NCBI GenBank assembly: GCA_015179045.1
Contig: WHUZ01000013.1
Location: forward strand, 248,001-312,000
Length of the DNA stretch: 64,000 bases
Reading direction: 5' to 3'
Source of the DNA: Kalaharituber pfeilii
Taxonomy: Eukaryota > Ascomycota > Pezizomycetes > Pezizales > Pezizaceae
Part shown: positions 10,202 through 21,164 of the stretch, in pieces
Layout: each line of letters starts with the position of its first letter
How positions within the stretch are numbered: position 1 is the stretch's first letter
Translations under genes and position numbers: made by a program
The notes under the pieces: model-generated
Database searches by the model: none
The model's input: the letters and a program-made list of their open reading frames with translations, nothing else
Told to the model about the DNA's origin: nothing

Positions 10202-11062
10202 TCTTGTAGTCGAAGCCGTTCTGCTTGCAGAGCATGTACCTCGTCATTCTATGCACCTTCTTCAGCTCCTTGTCGAACCACCTTTTCGTTCTACTGTTAA
10301 TTCGGGCCTCCTTTGTAAACCGTGTTGCAAGGTCCCTTATAAATTCGTAGGGGTTGGCTCCTTCCGGTAAAGGTTCATTGCCCCGCTCCTCTATATACTC
10401 CCCCCACTTCTCCCAGTCTGTGACTCTTATGACCCTCAAGTCGTCCCCTCCCCCTCCGTTCAGTTGTCCTATATCATAGTGTGATCCGAGCCTGCAATCC
10501 AAGTCAGCCCCCCGGTTTCCCATTTCCCTCTCCTTGTGAACACCAGGTCTAACAGGGCTGTGCGGACCTCCCCTTCCACTGTCCGCGTCCACGTTTTGGT
10601 CCCCTTTTCCAGTTGTTGTTTGAGTCCTATTGCTTTCATGCCATCTCTTAGGTCGTGTCTCCTGCTATCCTGTCTGTGTGACCACTCCTTGTAATGGCTG
10701 TTGCAGTCCCCGATCAGGAGGTCCGTCAGATTGATCTCGTCCAGTTCTGTCGTGATGTCTGTATCCTTGTTCCAATATACACCCATTACCCTTCTTTCGT
10801 TTACTCGGACCGAGACGTGTCTCTCCCCTCCCTCCACTCTCACTCCTCCAACCAGCTCCTTTCTGGCATACGCTGCTATGCCCCCCATATCCGAGGGTGA
10901 GTGTATTGTTGCAAACGCTGGGTGGAACATGGTCCCTCCCCCTGGTGCTCTCCATGCCTCTCTGGTGAAAATAATGTCTATCTTCCGGTCTGCCGCCTCC
11001 TGCAACGCTATATCCGCCCCCACCACCGCCCTGCCCACATTCTGGTAGGCGATTCTCAACAT
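10202..11062 (-). pseudogene. LINE-A ORF2, APE endonuclease domain
   Basis: The start ATG at 11062 overlaps the end of ORF1 in ATGTTGA, a layout suited to termination-reinitiation. The domain starts MLRIAYQNVGRAV and has the expected LLIGDCNSHYKEW (GDxN) and a terminal SDHT motif. A frameshift near 10480 moves the downstream linker to another frame (10592-10202, ending KQNGFDY), after which LINE-C is inserted. The enzyme would nick target DNA for target-primed reverse transcription. Confidence 0.85.
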
Positions 11063-14000
11063 GCTGCCCCCTTCATCCCTGGTACTCTGCGGGGACGTAT
11101 TTGTTGTTCTTCAGTCTTCTTCGGGATCCATTTCCCTTTCTGTGGTGGCCTCCCGCACATTGGATGGTGGTCATTTGTCATTTTACAGCATGGGCACATC
11201 TGTTTCCATCCCCCATTCAGGTTTACTACCTCCTCTACCTCCTTTCTCCTTGGGGAGCTCTTTAGCCACTCCGGAAGGTTTCGTTGTCTCGGGACCCACT
11301 CGATTACCTGGCCCACCTGGAAGTGCACACAGTAGCCCTCGGAGTCCGTGTATCGATAGTGTCGTACTTTGTCTGAATTCTCCTTTCCAATGTCTGCTCT
11401 CAGGAAACATTTTACTCTCCCTCCCTGAAACTTCAATCCGTCTCTTAGCACGTCTACTATGTTGTCCATCATAAATACTGAGATCGCTGGATTGCCATTC
11501 CGTGGGGGCACCTGCTTGGCGGTCAGCCTCCTGGCCCCTCTCGGACCCACCGTCCCCACGTTCTCTTCTTCCAAGTCCCTCCCCACCCGTGTTGGAGGCT
11601 CCGACACTCCCAAGTCAAAGATCACTACCTCCACCATTCTCTTGTCCTAGTCTGCCCTCGCAGACGAGCCGGCCTTACGCACTGCGTCCTGTAAAGTGTC
11701 CAATGATCTCGGACTCTGCTTGCTCTCCGTGTCCACCATCAGTAATATTCTCTCGTGTGGGAACTCCCTGTCCAAAATTATCCTTCTAATCTGATATGGT
11801 GCATCCTTGCCAAGGTACTGGTTCGCCTCGATTTTGAAGTCTTCCAGTACCTTGTTGGCCTCCCTCGGGTCGGTGCATCTGTCCTGCCAGTTTAGGGATC
11901 CGTGCAAACGTGCCTGCCACAGGTCCTTCGTCCTTCATGGGTTTATCAGCTCTTCTGGCTCCTCACCCGTATGTCAACCACCTGTTCACCCCCCAGTTCA
12001 GATGCCACGGACTTCTACATATCTGGGAGCACGCAGTACAGTAAATGATGCGGAACTGATTGCCATGGAGGATGCCCTCACAAGCCAATTCACTGAACTA
12101 CTGATCATCACAGACTCCAAGACCGCAATAACCAAGCTACAAAGGATCGCTGAAGGGGAACCAACATACAAAGGGGCAGCACAGCGAGTAAGGGAGGCTT
12201 GGGACCAGAGAAATGAAAGGGGCGACCTTGATATAGCGGTAATGTGGGTCAAAGGTCACAAAGGAATCACAGGCAATACCGAAGCAGATCGAGCAGCCAA
12301 GGTTGGAACACAGCTACCATATCAAAATGAGATTGTCACGGAGGACGGGATGAAACAAGAGGCCAAAGCAAGGAGAGCGGCTGAAAGAAACAGACTGAAT
12401 GTATCGTATAGGCCGCTACGCAGACTAGGCAATATGATCGCAACGCTGGCTGGCATCCTGGGGCAAGGGCCTCCGGCACTGGAAATTCAAGGTCGGCACA
12501 GCTGACAGCCCAGAATGCCGGTGGTGCGGCGAGGCTGAAGAAACGACCCATCACATATTGTCCGAATGTAGAGTCTGGAAGCAGAGATGCCCAAGGGGCG
12601 AGGATGGATTGTGCAGACCCTTGGATGATCAAGATGAAGGGGATGGCCTCCGGGGAGTGATGGGAATCTTGGAATGGGTGAGGGGTTAGTCCCGCGGATG
12701 AATGTGCGATGGATTTACTTCTATTTTTTCGTACTTGTACTTTGTTTTGATGCAACTAGACCTCGCCATAGCCCATAGGGCGGCACGCGAGTAATGATAA
12801 AAAAAAAAAAAAAAAAAATCAGATGCCACTTCTGCATATGTCTTCGTCCTGTGCGGGCCCCTCGCGCCCTTCTGCCTCCCTTCTCCCGCATCCCTCTTAT
12901 CTTCCTCCCCCTTTTCCTCGTCGTGCTCTCGGGGGCCTGGCGGGCCTCAGCTTCAGGCTCTTTAGTGCTCTCAGTCGTAGATTATGTCCGGGGCACCGTG
13001 GTCTCGACGTCCCCTTCGCCCTCCATCGCAGGTGCGTCAGGCATTGGGGTGTCCCTCAGACTCCCCGCTCTCTCACTATCCGACTTGTCATGGGTGACTA
13101 CTCGCTTCTTCTGAGTTTCATTGTTTTGGCGGGCTTTCTTCACCCTGCTCTGTGCCTACCCTGCCTTCGCCGCCCTTTTCCTGGACCCCTTTGGCCCGGT
13201 CGGTATCTTTCCTTCTCCTACCCTGCTGTCCTCCTTAAGGTCCTGCTCCTTGGGTCCTGTCTCCATAGTGTGATCCCTTAGGCTCTCCTCTCCTCTGCCC
13301 TCTTGTGCGTCCTTGATCCGGCTGGAGTCTTCCCCTCCCTACTGGCCTCCTTGGGTCCTGTCTCCGAATCGGGGTCCATTCGGCTCTCCTCCGAGTAGCT
13401 CCGGTGGAAATTCTGGCCATCCGGGTAGCCTGTCCTCTAGTAGGCGCTGTATTCCGCTCAATCTCTTGTTCGATTCCTCCATCTTTTGGTGTAGAATTCC
13501 CATCGCGCCTGCCATCCTCTGGTGTAGGTTACTCATTTCACTTTCCTGAATCCTTTTGACCGCGAAGAGATCATCCTCCTGGCTGGTTAGCCTCTCCGCC
13601 ACTCTCTCTTGTATACTCGTGATGATCTTCTCCCTTTCATTCGCGAGTTGATTAACAATCAGGTGTCTGAGCCTCTCTCCCAGGATTTGTAGGTATGCTC
13701 GTGACTCTTCTCCCTCTCGTCGTTTTTCCTTATGATCCCAATACTCTTTAGCCGTCTTCTCCGTCCAAGATCTCAGCCCTTCTTCCGTCTCTCCTTTCCA
13801 CCTAGCCAGGCCAAACCTCTTTTCCAAACCCCTTAGGGCTTCCGCCGTCGAGGCCTCCATGTACCTGGCCGTCTCAGGTCTTACCCTGCCCAGGGTCATC
13901 TTTCTCTCACAATCCCTGGCCTGTTTCGCCGCCGCATTAACGATCTCGATTAGGAAGCTTTCTTCATACTGCTTGTCATCGACATCTGGTGTCGTAGGGC

Positions 14001-14572
14001 GGTCGGGGGTCAGTGGTCTTGCTCCTCCGGGACCATGACTATCCAAGACTTTCGTCCTCACGGGCGGAGGAGTGTATCCCCCGCTGCCCCCTCGTGTTCT
14101 GTTTGTTCCGGCATTACCTTCGTCCTCGTCCCCGTCCTCCACCGTAGGTTGTCTCGAATACCCGGTCGCCGCAGGCTCCTCCTTGAGCACTATCGTGTCC
14201 CCTATCTGATTGTCCGGGCCTCTCTCGTCCAGTGCCTTACTCTTAATGAAGTCTAGGATTTGCTGTGTGTTGACCCTGCCCTCCTGGATGTCCTTTATGG
14301 AGATTTCCTCCTGCTTTTTTTACTATGTAGTCTTTACCGCCTTCCTTCTCCCCCCGCCCTACCGCCCTGTCTATTGCCTTCTCCAGTCCCTCACTCAGGC
14401 CGTCCCGTTTGCCGTACTGGATGATCTGGTGAAACTTATGCAACGTCCACCGACTGTCTTCAGCGATGAACTTCATATCCTCGTGTGTGTTCCAGTCCTT
14501 TATCCGGTGCATCTGCAATCCGTTAACTGTATTTGACTTCTTGCTCATTTTGGTGACTGCCCCTCTCGGCAT
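11056..14572 (-). pseudogene. LINE-A ORF1 (gag-like protein), broken
   Basis: I place the start at the ATG at 14572 (CAGCACC before it). The first frame (MPRGAVTKMSKK...) shifts at an A7 run near 14316; in the next frame the protein continues (EEISIKDIQ...) through a long coiled coil (about 13990-13340). Stops follow in 13.3-12.8 kb, a region that also holds a short duplication around GDRTQG. A LINE copy is inserted at 12009-12818. The C-terminal part (11637-11056) has a cysteine-histidine cluster CPCCKMTNDHHPMC, compatible with a nucleic-acid binding knuckle. The stop TGA overlaps the ORF2 start. Confidence 0.8.
12009..12818 (+). mobile_element. 5'-truncated family A LINE copy (RNase H to tail) inside LINE-A ORF1
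   Basis: It is flanked by TCAGATGCCAC at 11998-12008 and 12819-12829. Its open frame to 12505 encodes an RNase H fragment (D in LLIITDSKTAI, WVKGHKGITGNTEADRAA) and then a shifted C-terminal motif (CRWCGEAEETTHHILSEC). The 3' end has the hairpin tail (CTCGCC...GCGAGTAATGATA) and poly(A). At 810 bp it is a typical severely truncated copy. Confidence 0.9.
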
Positions 14573-15158
14573 GGTGCTGAGTGCTATTCTGTTCTGGGCT
14601 GGTCGTCGTGGCTGTGCGGTCGCTCTAAGCTGATGGTGTCGAAGCTGTGCTACTAGTCCCAATGCGTGTATGGGTGGCTGTTTGCCGTCGGGCTGTTGGT
14701 CCGGTGTGGCGTGTAGCGTATGTGATACGTGATATGTCTTTGTGCTTGTGATGTGGCTGGACTCTGTTATTAGTTCGGCTGGTTTTATCCGTCACTGGCT
14801 GCGTCAATTTTGATTTTGAGGTGTGGTAGGCGTGCAACGGGGTCTCTGGGAGTCCCCGCTGTTCGAAGGTGTCAAGGTTGTGTTGAAGTTCTCTCTGGAG
14901 GACGATGAGCTGAGGAGGGAGGTTTACGACAAAGTTGTGCCTTATGAAGTGTCTGGAGTCTGTTTCCTTGGAGGAAGGTATTTGTTTCGTCGATTCTGGA
15001 AGGTTCTCGAGGGTCCCCGCGACCGTCGGGCCGAGGGGCGTCGTTTGCCGTTGTCGGCTTGTCGCTGTGCTGTCTGATGGGCGAGATGTGGCCTCGGTCG
15101 CGTAATACTAAGCGTGGCCCGAGGAGGTTGTAGAGGTGTGTGCTGAAAAATGTGCAAG

Positions 15159-16820
15159 TGGGCAATCCTCTCTCTGCACAGCGAGGTCACCCTAGGCATG
15201 ATAGAGGAAGCGAAACAGAAGCAATTGGAGGCCATCAATACAGCACTTCGGACACTGGAGAAAGGAGAGAATAAAAGAATGTTCTGGGTTGTGGGTACAA
15301 AAGAGAATGCTCAGATCTCAAAGTACGAAAGAAGGTGGTGAGTTATTGAGGCCCCATGGGAAATGGGAAAAGCAGAAGTGGCCCGGATCTTGAGATGCCA
15401 GCTAGAGGCGGTAGTTGGGAAGGACCATCTAAATATCTGGGCTGAGCAACCAGGGACTGTACCCCTTATCGCAAAAGAAGTCCCAGTAGAGAGACTCTCA
15501 GAAAGAGAGCAGTTGTACAGGGCCCTGGCAATAAAGAACCCGAAAACGGCCGCTTTTTGGTGTGAGGTGGCCAGAGAGAGTAGGGCCGAATGCATGGCAA
15601 ACAATGAAGTCAACAGCTATTAAGTTCGATGTAACTAATGCACAGAAGGCCGAGAGGCTGGTTAAGGAGGGAGTGATGCTTGGAAACGGGCTCCGGAAAG
15701 TAGAAGTCTACAAGCCGTTAGCAGTGAGAAAGTCCACACCTGTAAGGGCGGCAACAGGCACGGGCATGAGCTTCACACCTTCACCAACACCAGCAGCAGG
15801 CATATCGTCACGGTGCTGGCAATGCGGCAAAGAGGGGCACCGGCAGAGGGAGTGTGCAAGCAAACGGACCAAAACCGGCGAGGCAGCAGGGCCTTGGAGT
15901 GGCCGGCAGGACATGCTGGCAGCATGGGTTGCAGAGAAGGGAGGAGAGTGGGTTACAACAAGGCACCCGGATTATGAAGTCATCAGCCGAGTTGAAAGCG
16001 GCAAGAGGGTAGTGGCCCATGCGAGGAGAGGGGCCCGGAATTGGAAAGCGATTGGAGAAACGAAGGGTTGGGCCTGGTGTGAGGCTGAGGGAGGTGGCAG
16101 GGCTGGAGGAGTATATATCCATCCAGATACCAACTTTGAGACCTTGGAGGGTTGGATGGAAAAGTGGGGGAGGCGGAGAGGCCCAGGAGGTCCACAGTCC
16201 AGTGAAGTACTGCTGGGAGATTTCAACGCACACCATCCAGCTTGGTCCAAACTAGACAGAATGCCTGACCTAAGGGGAAGGACACTCATGGAAGGTATGG
16301 AAGGTACAGGCTGGCACCTGGAGACAAGGAAAGGGGACGCAACATGGGCGGGAGAGGTGGAAGGGCAGGTCAAAGAAAGTGTTCTAGATCTAGTCTAGAA
16401 GTATGGGGAATTGGGCTGGCAAAGCGAGGAACCAGAGTGGCTATGTGGAGACCACGCAGTGGTTTGGGGGACCTGGTGCACCAGCCAAGGCAAAACCGAA
16501 ACAAGGAGAGGGACAAGGCAGAGGACACAATTCGAGGAATAGCAGAAAAGAAGGCCCCAGAACAATGGGAGTGGTATCGGACCCTTGAAGGAGGTACTGC
16601 ATATGAGAAGACGTGCAAACTCCAAGGGAGCCTGAGGAGGGTGATACGGGCATCCTTAAGAAGTAACTTGTGGTGGGATGATGAGGTAGAAGAGGCAGCG
16701 AAGGCAGTGAGGAAGCAGGGGCGAGGTGCTAATGGGCAGGCAGCCAAAGCATGGGAGAGCGCCAGACTCTTGCGGTGGAAGGAGCGAGTTAAGACCCTTA
16801 AGTCGCACCGGCACCGACAA
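15159..16820 (+). pseudogene. Base LINE: ORF1 C-terminus with CCHC knuckle, then endonuclease
   Basis: This continues the plus-strand LINE interrupted at 832. Short frames at 15150-15341 and 15363-15623 read gag-like (EEAKQKQLEAINTALRTLE). The frame 15562-16398 contains CWQCGKEGHRQREC (a retroviral-type CX2CX4HX4C knuckle) and then endonuclease residues including VLLGDFNAHHPAW. The fusion of knuckle and nuclease in one frame probably reflects frameshifts between ORF1 and ORF2. A linker frame continues to about 16820 (LRWKERVKTLKS) before the next insertion. The matching continuation is at 18192. Confidence 0.75.
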
Positions 16821-16829
16821 CAACCACAA

Positions 16830-18196
16830 CAGGACGAGCGTTTGGAAGCAACTCCACAACCACAACCACAACGTCCCCCACAGCGAAACCTACATAGATC
16901 GAAAGCCCTCAGCGTGCTGAGTCCGCCAATAAGCGGCCGAGAACCACCCCCCACCCACCAATAAGATGCCGAGTAAGAAGACTTCGAGGGCCCCTCCGCC
17001 CCCGCCTCCCGAACAACTCCCTTCCTTCACAGACGTATACGATAAGATAAGAGACGCGGGATTAAATTGGATAGGAATCATGGACGCAAAGTGGAGGGAC
17101 CTCACGAATACTCACTGCCGCCCACCCGAAGGGGCCATATTGATCTTGAGATGGGACAGGGTGGGCAGCGGACTCACGACATCATCCTACGCGAGACTCC
17201 CGAGACCCACCCCCGGACTGGCTGACCACCTCCTCCCCCCCATCACGCGAGTATTGAAATAATAAAAAAAAAATTCCTCCCCCCCACCACCGCCAGAAAC
17301 CCCACCGCCACCCAAGTTGGGGCTCAGCCCCATCACCGGCATAGACACGGAATCGACAGAGCCCACAACCGAAGCCATAGGCTTCAGCCCCATCAACAAC
17401 GTGTTCTCGGAGGAACCATCTCTGGAGAACATGACGTCAACGACGGCGGCCCCTCCAGCGCCAACACCCACCCCCGGCCCCCCCGGAAAAGACTACGACT
17501 AAGACGAGAAAGCGGAAAGGAAAGCGGCGTCAGCACAAACGCCGTATGCAATTAAACGCAGACTCGACAACGCGGAGGCAAACAAAATAGCCACTGCACC
17601 ACCAGTCGGAAACCTAGCCGCCGACAGCACCCCTGCCGGCACCACAACAGCGACCCCATCAACCCCCAGGCCCACCCCCACTCCCAACCGCACGCCCACG
17701 CCGAAACCCCAAACCCTCAAACCCCCAGGCCCAAAGCCAGACCCCCGACACACCCATCTACTCCCGGTGCCACCACCTCCAAATCCGGCATCGTAGTCCA
17801 CGGAATAGCCCTGAGGAAGAACCTCAGGAATGTTCAGAGATGGATGGAAGCAGACAATGACATAGGAAGGATAACAGGGATCAGATGGCTCATTAAGGAG
17901 ACGACATTGAGGGAGAAAGGAAAAGTGACAAGTTCGGTAGTGGTGTGCTTGGAGGACACAACGCAAGTAGACCGGGTGACACTAGGTGGGAGATGGTTGA
18001 GAGCTGGCAGTACGAGTGGAACAGAGGACGAAGATAGGAGACGTTCCCTCGTACCGGACTGGATGTTATTGTCCTCTTCTCCCCGCATTACGTAGGATTG
18101 CTGCGGGTACCACATGTATTTAGTTCATCTTTCTTTTCCCTTTAAATAAAGACCCTGACATAGCCCATAGGGCGGCACGCGAGTACTTGTGATTCG
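16830..18196 (+). mobile_element. ORF1-only LINE derivative (HAL-like), longest copy
   Basis: The element has a 5' region, an ORF1 starting at 16966 and a family A tail (hairpin 18150-18185) with no RT or endonuclease in between. ORF1 begins MPSKKTSRAPPPPPPEQLPS, continues after a tail-only insertion at 17241-17274, and has a proline/threonine-rich middle (to about 17790). Decayed C-terminal sequence then matches the gag motif seen in the copies at 19115-19549 and 61144-61804 (IVVHGIALRKDL, SSVVVYLEEA, VRLGGRWLRAG). The last part resembles the RRM-like fold of LINE gag proteins. Several stops make this copy inactive. The left edge is approximate and the poly(A) is absent. Confidence 0.6.
17241..17274 (+). 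mobile_element. Minimal family A tail insertion
   Basis: The inserted bases are about CATCACGCGAGTATTG followed by AAATAAT and an A run, i.e. the last part of the hairpin and poly(A). C-rich target sequence TCCTCCCCCC lies on both sides (17231-17240 and about 17275-17284). It interrupts ORF1 of the surrounding element. Confidence 0.6.
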
Positions 18197-18245
18197 AGTG
18201 GCAAAAGACCCTTGGAGGCTTAGAGGAAAGATGGGCTGCCAGGCA
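18192..18245 (+). pseudogene. Base LINE: endonuclease-RT linker fragment
   Basis: The bases encode VIRVAKDPWRLRGKMG, nearly identical to the LINE-C linker (IRVAKDPWKLRGKMG at 10138). This shows that the base LINE resumes after the ORF1-only element, and then is truncated about 50 bp later. Confidence 0.7.
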
Positions 18246-18895
18246 ATAACACCAACAACGACTCTGTCAGCACGTTTCTTGTAAAATCAGGGCATTATAA
18301 GGCTTCAGGACGCGGTTATGCTACAGGTGACTGTGGTAGCGTCATCGAGGCTCCTACCTGATTCAATGACCCCATGGTGCTCCCTGATGTATAGAATCTC
18401 GTGCGTCCCACTGCTTGAATTCGAATGAAGTGAAAACCAAGCAGCAGAATGCGGTGTGTGATCTCGTGCCTAGATGCTTCTCAGGCTTGTGCTTTCCTAG
18501 TAGGTAAAACGCGCGGATGCCTGGGAAGAAAAAGTTCCTTCGTCTCTCGTAGCGTGCACAACGCACCCTTTTGTCGCAAATCATCTATGACCGAAGAGCA
18601 GTAATATAATCTCATACCAAGCCTCTACGAGCGCAGCGGCAGCAATAGGCCTGATCACTGTGCTGCTTCACCCAACGGAATATTGAAGATTTGAAGCCTT
18701 CAGGCTTCCGTAGCTACTACAGTATACTGCGGTGAAGGTAAAAATTCCCGCGACACTAGCACCAACAACACCATAAAAACCGTTTTTCAAGGACCCTGTC
18801 ATCATGCCATGGTCTCAAGATTCCTTCCCGGGCGCCCGCCCGTTGATACTATAAAACCGCCGGCAGCTAGTTAGTGAAGCTACCAGTTTACCGAA
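18246..18895. other. No gene recognised
   Basis: I see no convincing ORF, repeat or RNA gene here. A 30-base poly(A) run at about 18896-18927 follows without a recognisable LINE tail next to it. Confidence 0.5.
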
Positions 18896-18929
<34 letters not shown>

Positions 18930-18956
18930 ACAATACGCATTATTATGTTCAGGCTT

Positions 18957-19583
18957 TTTTTTTTTTTTAATTTCATTACTCGCGTGCCGCCCTATGGGCT
19001 ATGGCGAGGGTTTATTAAGAGAAAGAGAAAATAGAAACAGCCGATAAGTACATGTAGTGCCCGCGGTGCTCGTACATGATGCGGGTGAAGTGTCAATACG
19101 GGATGGGGTGTCCTTCACTTCCGTCCTCTATCCAATTCGTATTGTCCTGCTCGAAGCCATCTTCCTCCCAGTCTTACCCTGTCTACTTTCGATGCCTCCT
19201 CCAAGTACACCACCACTGAGCTAGTCTTTTTTCCCTCCTCAATCAAAGTTGTCTTCTTCTTCAGCCATCGAATCCCCGTGATCTTTCCTAGATCCTGGTT
19301 GGCTGCCTCCATCCATCGTCGGACCTTCCCGAGGTCTTTCCTCAGGGCTATCCCGTGGACAACGATGCCGGTCTTTGGGGTGTTGGCATCGGGAGCGGTT
19401 GGAGGTGGGGATTTGGCTTTGGGGGTGTGGGGGGATTTTGTCTTCGGCGTGGGCGCTGGGGTGGGAGTCGGCTTGGGTGTGGGGGTCGATGGTCTCTGTC
19501 TTGGGGTAGTTGCAGGCACGCTGCCTGCGTTAGTCTGTGGGGTGTTCACCGGGGGTGCGGACGCAATCTTCTCTGCCTCCTTG
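18957..19583 (-). mobile_element. ORF1-only LINE derivative, minus-strand copy
   Basis: It is flanked by the 13-bp duplication TATGTTCAGGCTT at 18944-18956 and 19584-19596. On the minus strand it holds ORF1 sequence (19549-19115: TNAGSVPATTPRQRP, P/T/K-rich repeats, IVVHGIALRKDLGKVRRWME, TSSVVVYLEEASKVDRVRLG). A 3'UTR then leads directly to AATAAA, the hairpin and poly(A). No ORF2 sequence is present. The junction of ORF1 and tail is the same as in the copy at 61144. Confidence 0.85.
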
Positions 19584-19596
19584 TATGTTCAGGCTT

Positions 19597-20477
19597 GTCT
19601 GATTACTGTGTAACAATCACACGGAGCCTTCATCCGGAGTTCTTTGTCCTACAGATAGCAAAAGGAAACACACGGTGCAACCTTCACCATGTTGACGTCC
19701 TTCAGTGAGTCGTTTCCGCGCAAAAAGCCCATATTCAGATGCTTGCATCGTGTTAACAAAACTTTTCAATGAGGTTTCACAAGTTGGAATATTTATCTAT
19801 GCAAGAAACCACACAACGTCAAGAGATAATATATCAATGCGGCGACGAGCTTCCCTCATGCTGCAGGTCCGGGCTCCCGACCGTCACATAGTCAGAGATC
19901 TTCGCCTGTTGTTCCACGCAGTAGACGAACACATCTTATGCGTCATGCAACCGTTTAGGCTCTGCAATCAGAAATTGCGTCATTCATCAAGCATATCTGC
20001 GGACTTAATTTAGCTCGTTTCCAGAGAAAGCCCCCCTTCCAACAGGCTATCATAGGAATCGCTCAACATGCATATGCACCTACCCGGCGCATAGCCGAAC
20101 AGCCACTGATGTAGTCTGGCTGCCCGCTGATGCGCTCGCTATACAACCTCAACTAGAGAGAAGGTGCTCCCAGGAAGTCAACTTTAAAATGCGGCTACAC
20201 AAACGATAATGGTCTCACGTGAGAGCAGACTAGTATGTCTTGGCAGATGTGTTACTTAAGCTATCATATATTTCTATACTTTTATATCTCACGTTCAGAA
20301 TGAGCTTACCGATCCTTGACAAACACTTGAATTGGTTGTACAATCCGGAAACTGTTCTTGATTTGATCCAAGCACCTACGCAACAATCAGCCGCGGAATT
20401 TCGCGTGTACCATTTTTGATTTGCATTTTTATATACATAGGATCATTCAGAATCTGAGATACCTGGGTCGCTGCTTC
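19597..20477. other. No gene recognised
   Basis: A 102-codon frame (19705-20013) shows no domain or codon pattern I trust. Nothing else is evident. Confidence 0.4.
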
Positions 20478-20489
20478 AGTTATAGATTA

Positions 20490-20542
20490 TTTTTTTTTTT
20501 TTTATTTCATTACTCGCATGCCGCCCTAAGGGCTATGGCGAG
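20490..20542 (-). mobile_element. Tail-only LINE insertion, family A
   Basis: Poly-T, ATTTCATTA and the hairpin (minus sense CTCGCC...GCGAG), nothing more. It is flanked by AGTTATAGATTA at 20478-20489 and 20543-20554. The 5' end coincides with the first base of the outer stem. Confidence 0.9.
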
Positions 20543-20648
20543 AGTTATAGATTAGTCTCAGCTTGCAAGTTGGTAGCTTGACAGAATCGGTAGAAAGGCA
20601 ACCTCTTGATATATAGCTTTGTCGGGACGTGTGTGCCTGGTAATCAAT

Positions 20649-20686
20649 TTTTTTTTTTTTTTTTTTTATATCATTACTCGCGTGCG
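20649..20686 (-). mobile_element. Minimal family A tail insertion
   Basis: Poly-T then ATATCATTACTCGCGTGC, flanked by GCCTGGTAATCAAT at 20635-20648 and 20687-20700. Only the 3' half of the hairpin and poly(A) were inserted. The two flanks may extend a few bases further with one mismatch. Confidence 0.8.
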
Positions 20687-21164
20687 CCTGGTAATCAATC
20701 GGGAAGCACCGGTGATACTGTACTCCAATTCCAAGCCGATGATAAATCCTGGAAAGGCATGCCAAGACTACCATCCAGCCGGCCTTAGGAATACAATTGC
20801 ATCTTCTAAATGGCAAGAGGCGTCCACCTACCTACTTGAGTAATTCTTCTATGCACTTGTTCGCAGAGGTGCCTCTCTAGAAGCCTCTCTACTGCGCATG
20901 AGTACGTCTGCTTCACAGCATTTCCCCTGTCGACTGACTAAATCCTCATAAAACATCGAAATTCCAATTTTCATTCCACCAACTTTCAAGAATTAAGCAG
21001 GTACATCATGCTAGTATACATGCAAAATGCCCGTGAAGGAACCATCGCCATGCTGAACTTAATATCCCCCCCTTGGTCCCCGCAGACCGAATCTCGTAGA
21101 TTAACAGCAACGCCATGACGTGCAATGCAATTCCAACCAACTCCCGAGGTACCATGTGCGCTAG

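Larger units (their letters stand above)
833..15145 (-). mobile_element. LINE-A, nearly full-length APE-type non-LTR retrotransposon, heavily nested
   Basis: The 3' end is a poly-T run at 833-860 followed by the hairpin tail (in minus sense AATAAA, outer stem CTCGC/GCGAG, poly-A). The 5' end is placed at 15145 by the 13-bp duplication AAAAATGTGCAAG (820-832 and 15146-15158). On the minus strand the order is 5'UTR (15145 to about 14573), ORF1 (14572-11056), and ORF2 with endonuclease (11062-10202), reverse transcriptase (7170 to about 5590) and RNase H with a Cys-rich end (1919-1023). Three insertions interrupt it: 12009-12818, 7171-10201 and about 1920-5590. Without them the element is about 6.8 kb, normal for a Tad1/I-like LINE. 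Frameshifts and CAG-to-TAG changes show it is inactive. Confidence 0.85.

Noticed and set aside
12336..12755. Minus-strand 139-codon frame
   Set aside because: Antisense of the RNase H/tail copy inserted at 12009-12818.
16793..18217. AAGACCCTT on both sides as target duplication of the ORF1-only element
   Set aside because: The right copy is inside sequence homologous to the LINE linker on both sides, so it does not mark the insertion edge.
18896..18927. Poly(A) run as a LINE 3' end
   Set aside because: No AATAAA or hairpin lies next to it and no target duplication was found; it may be an old tail or a simple repeat.
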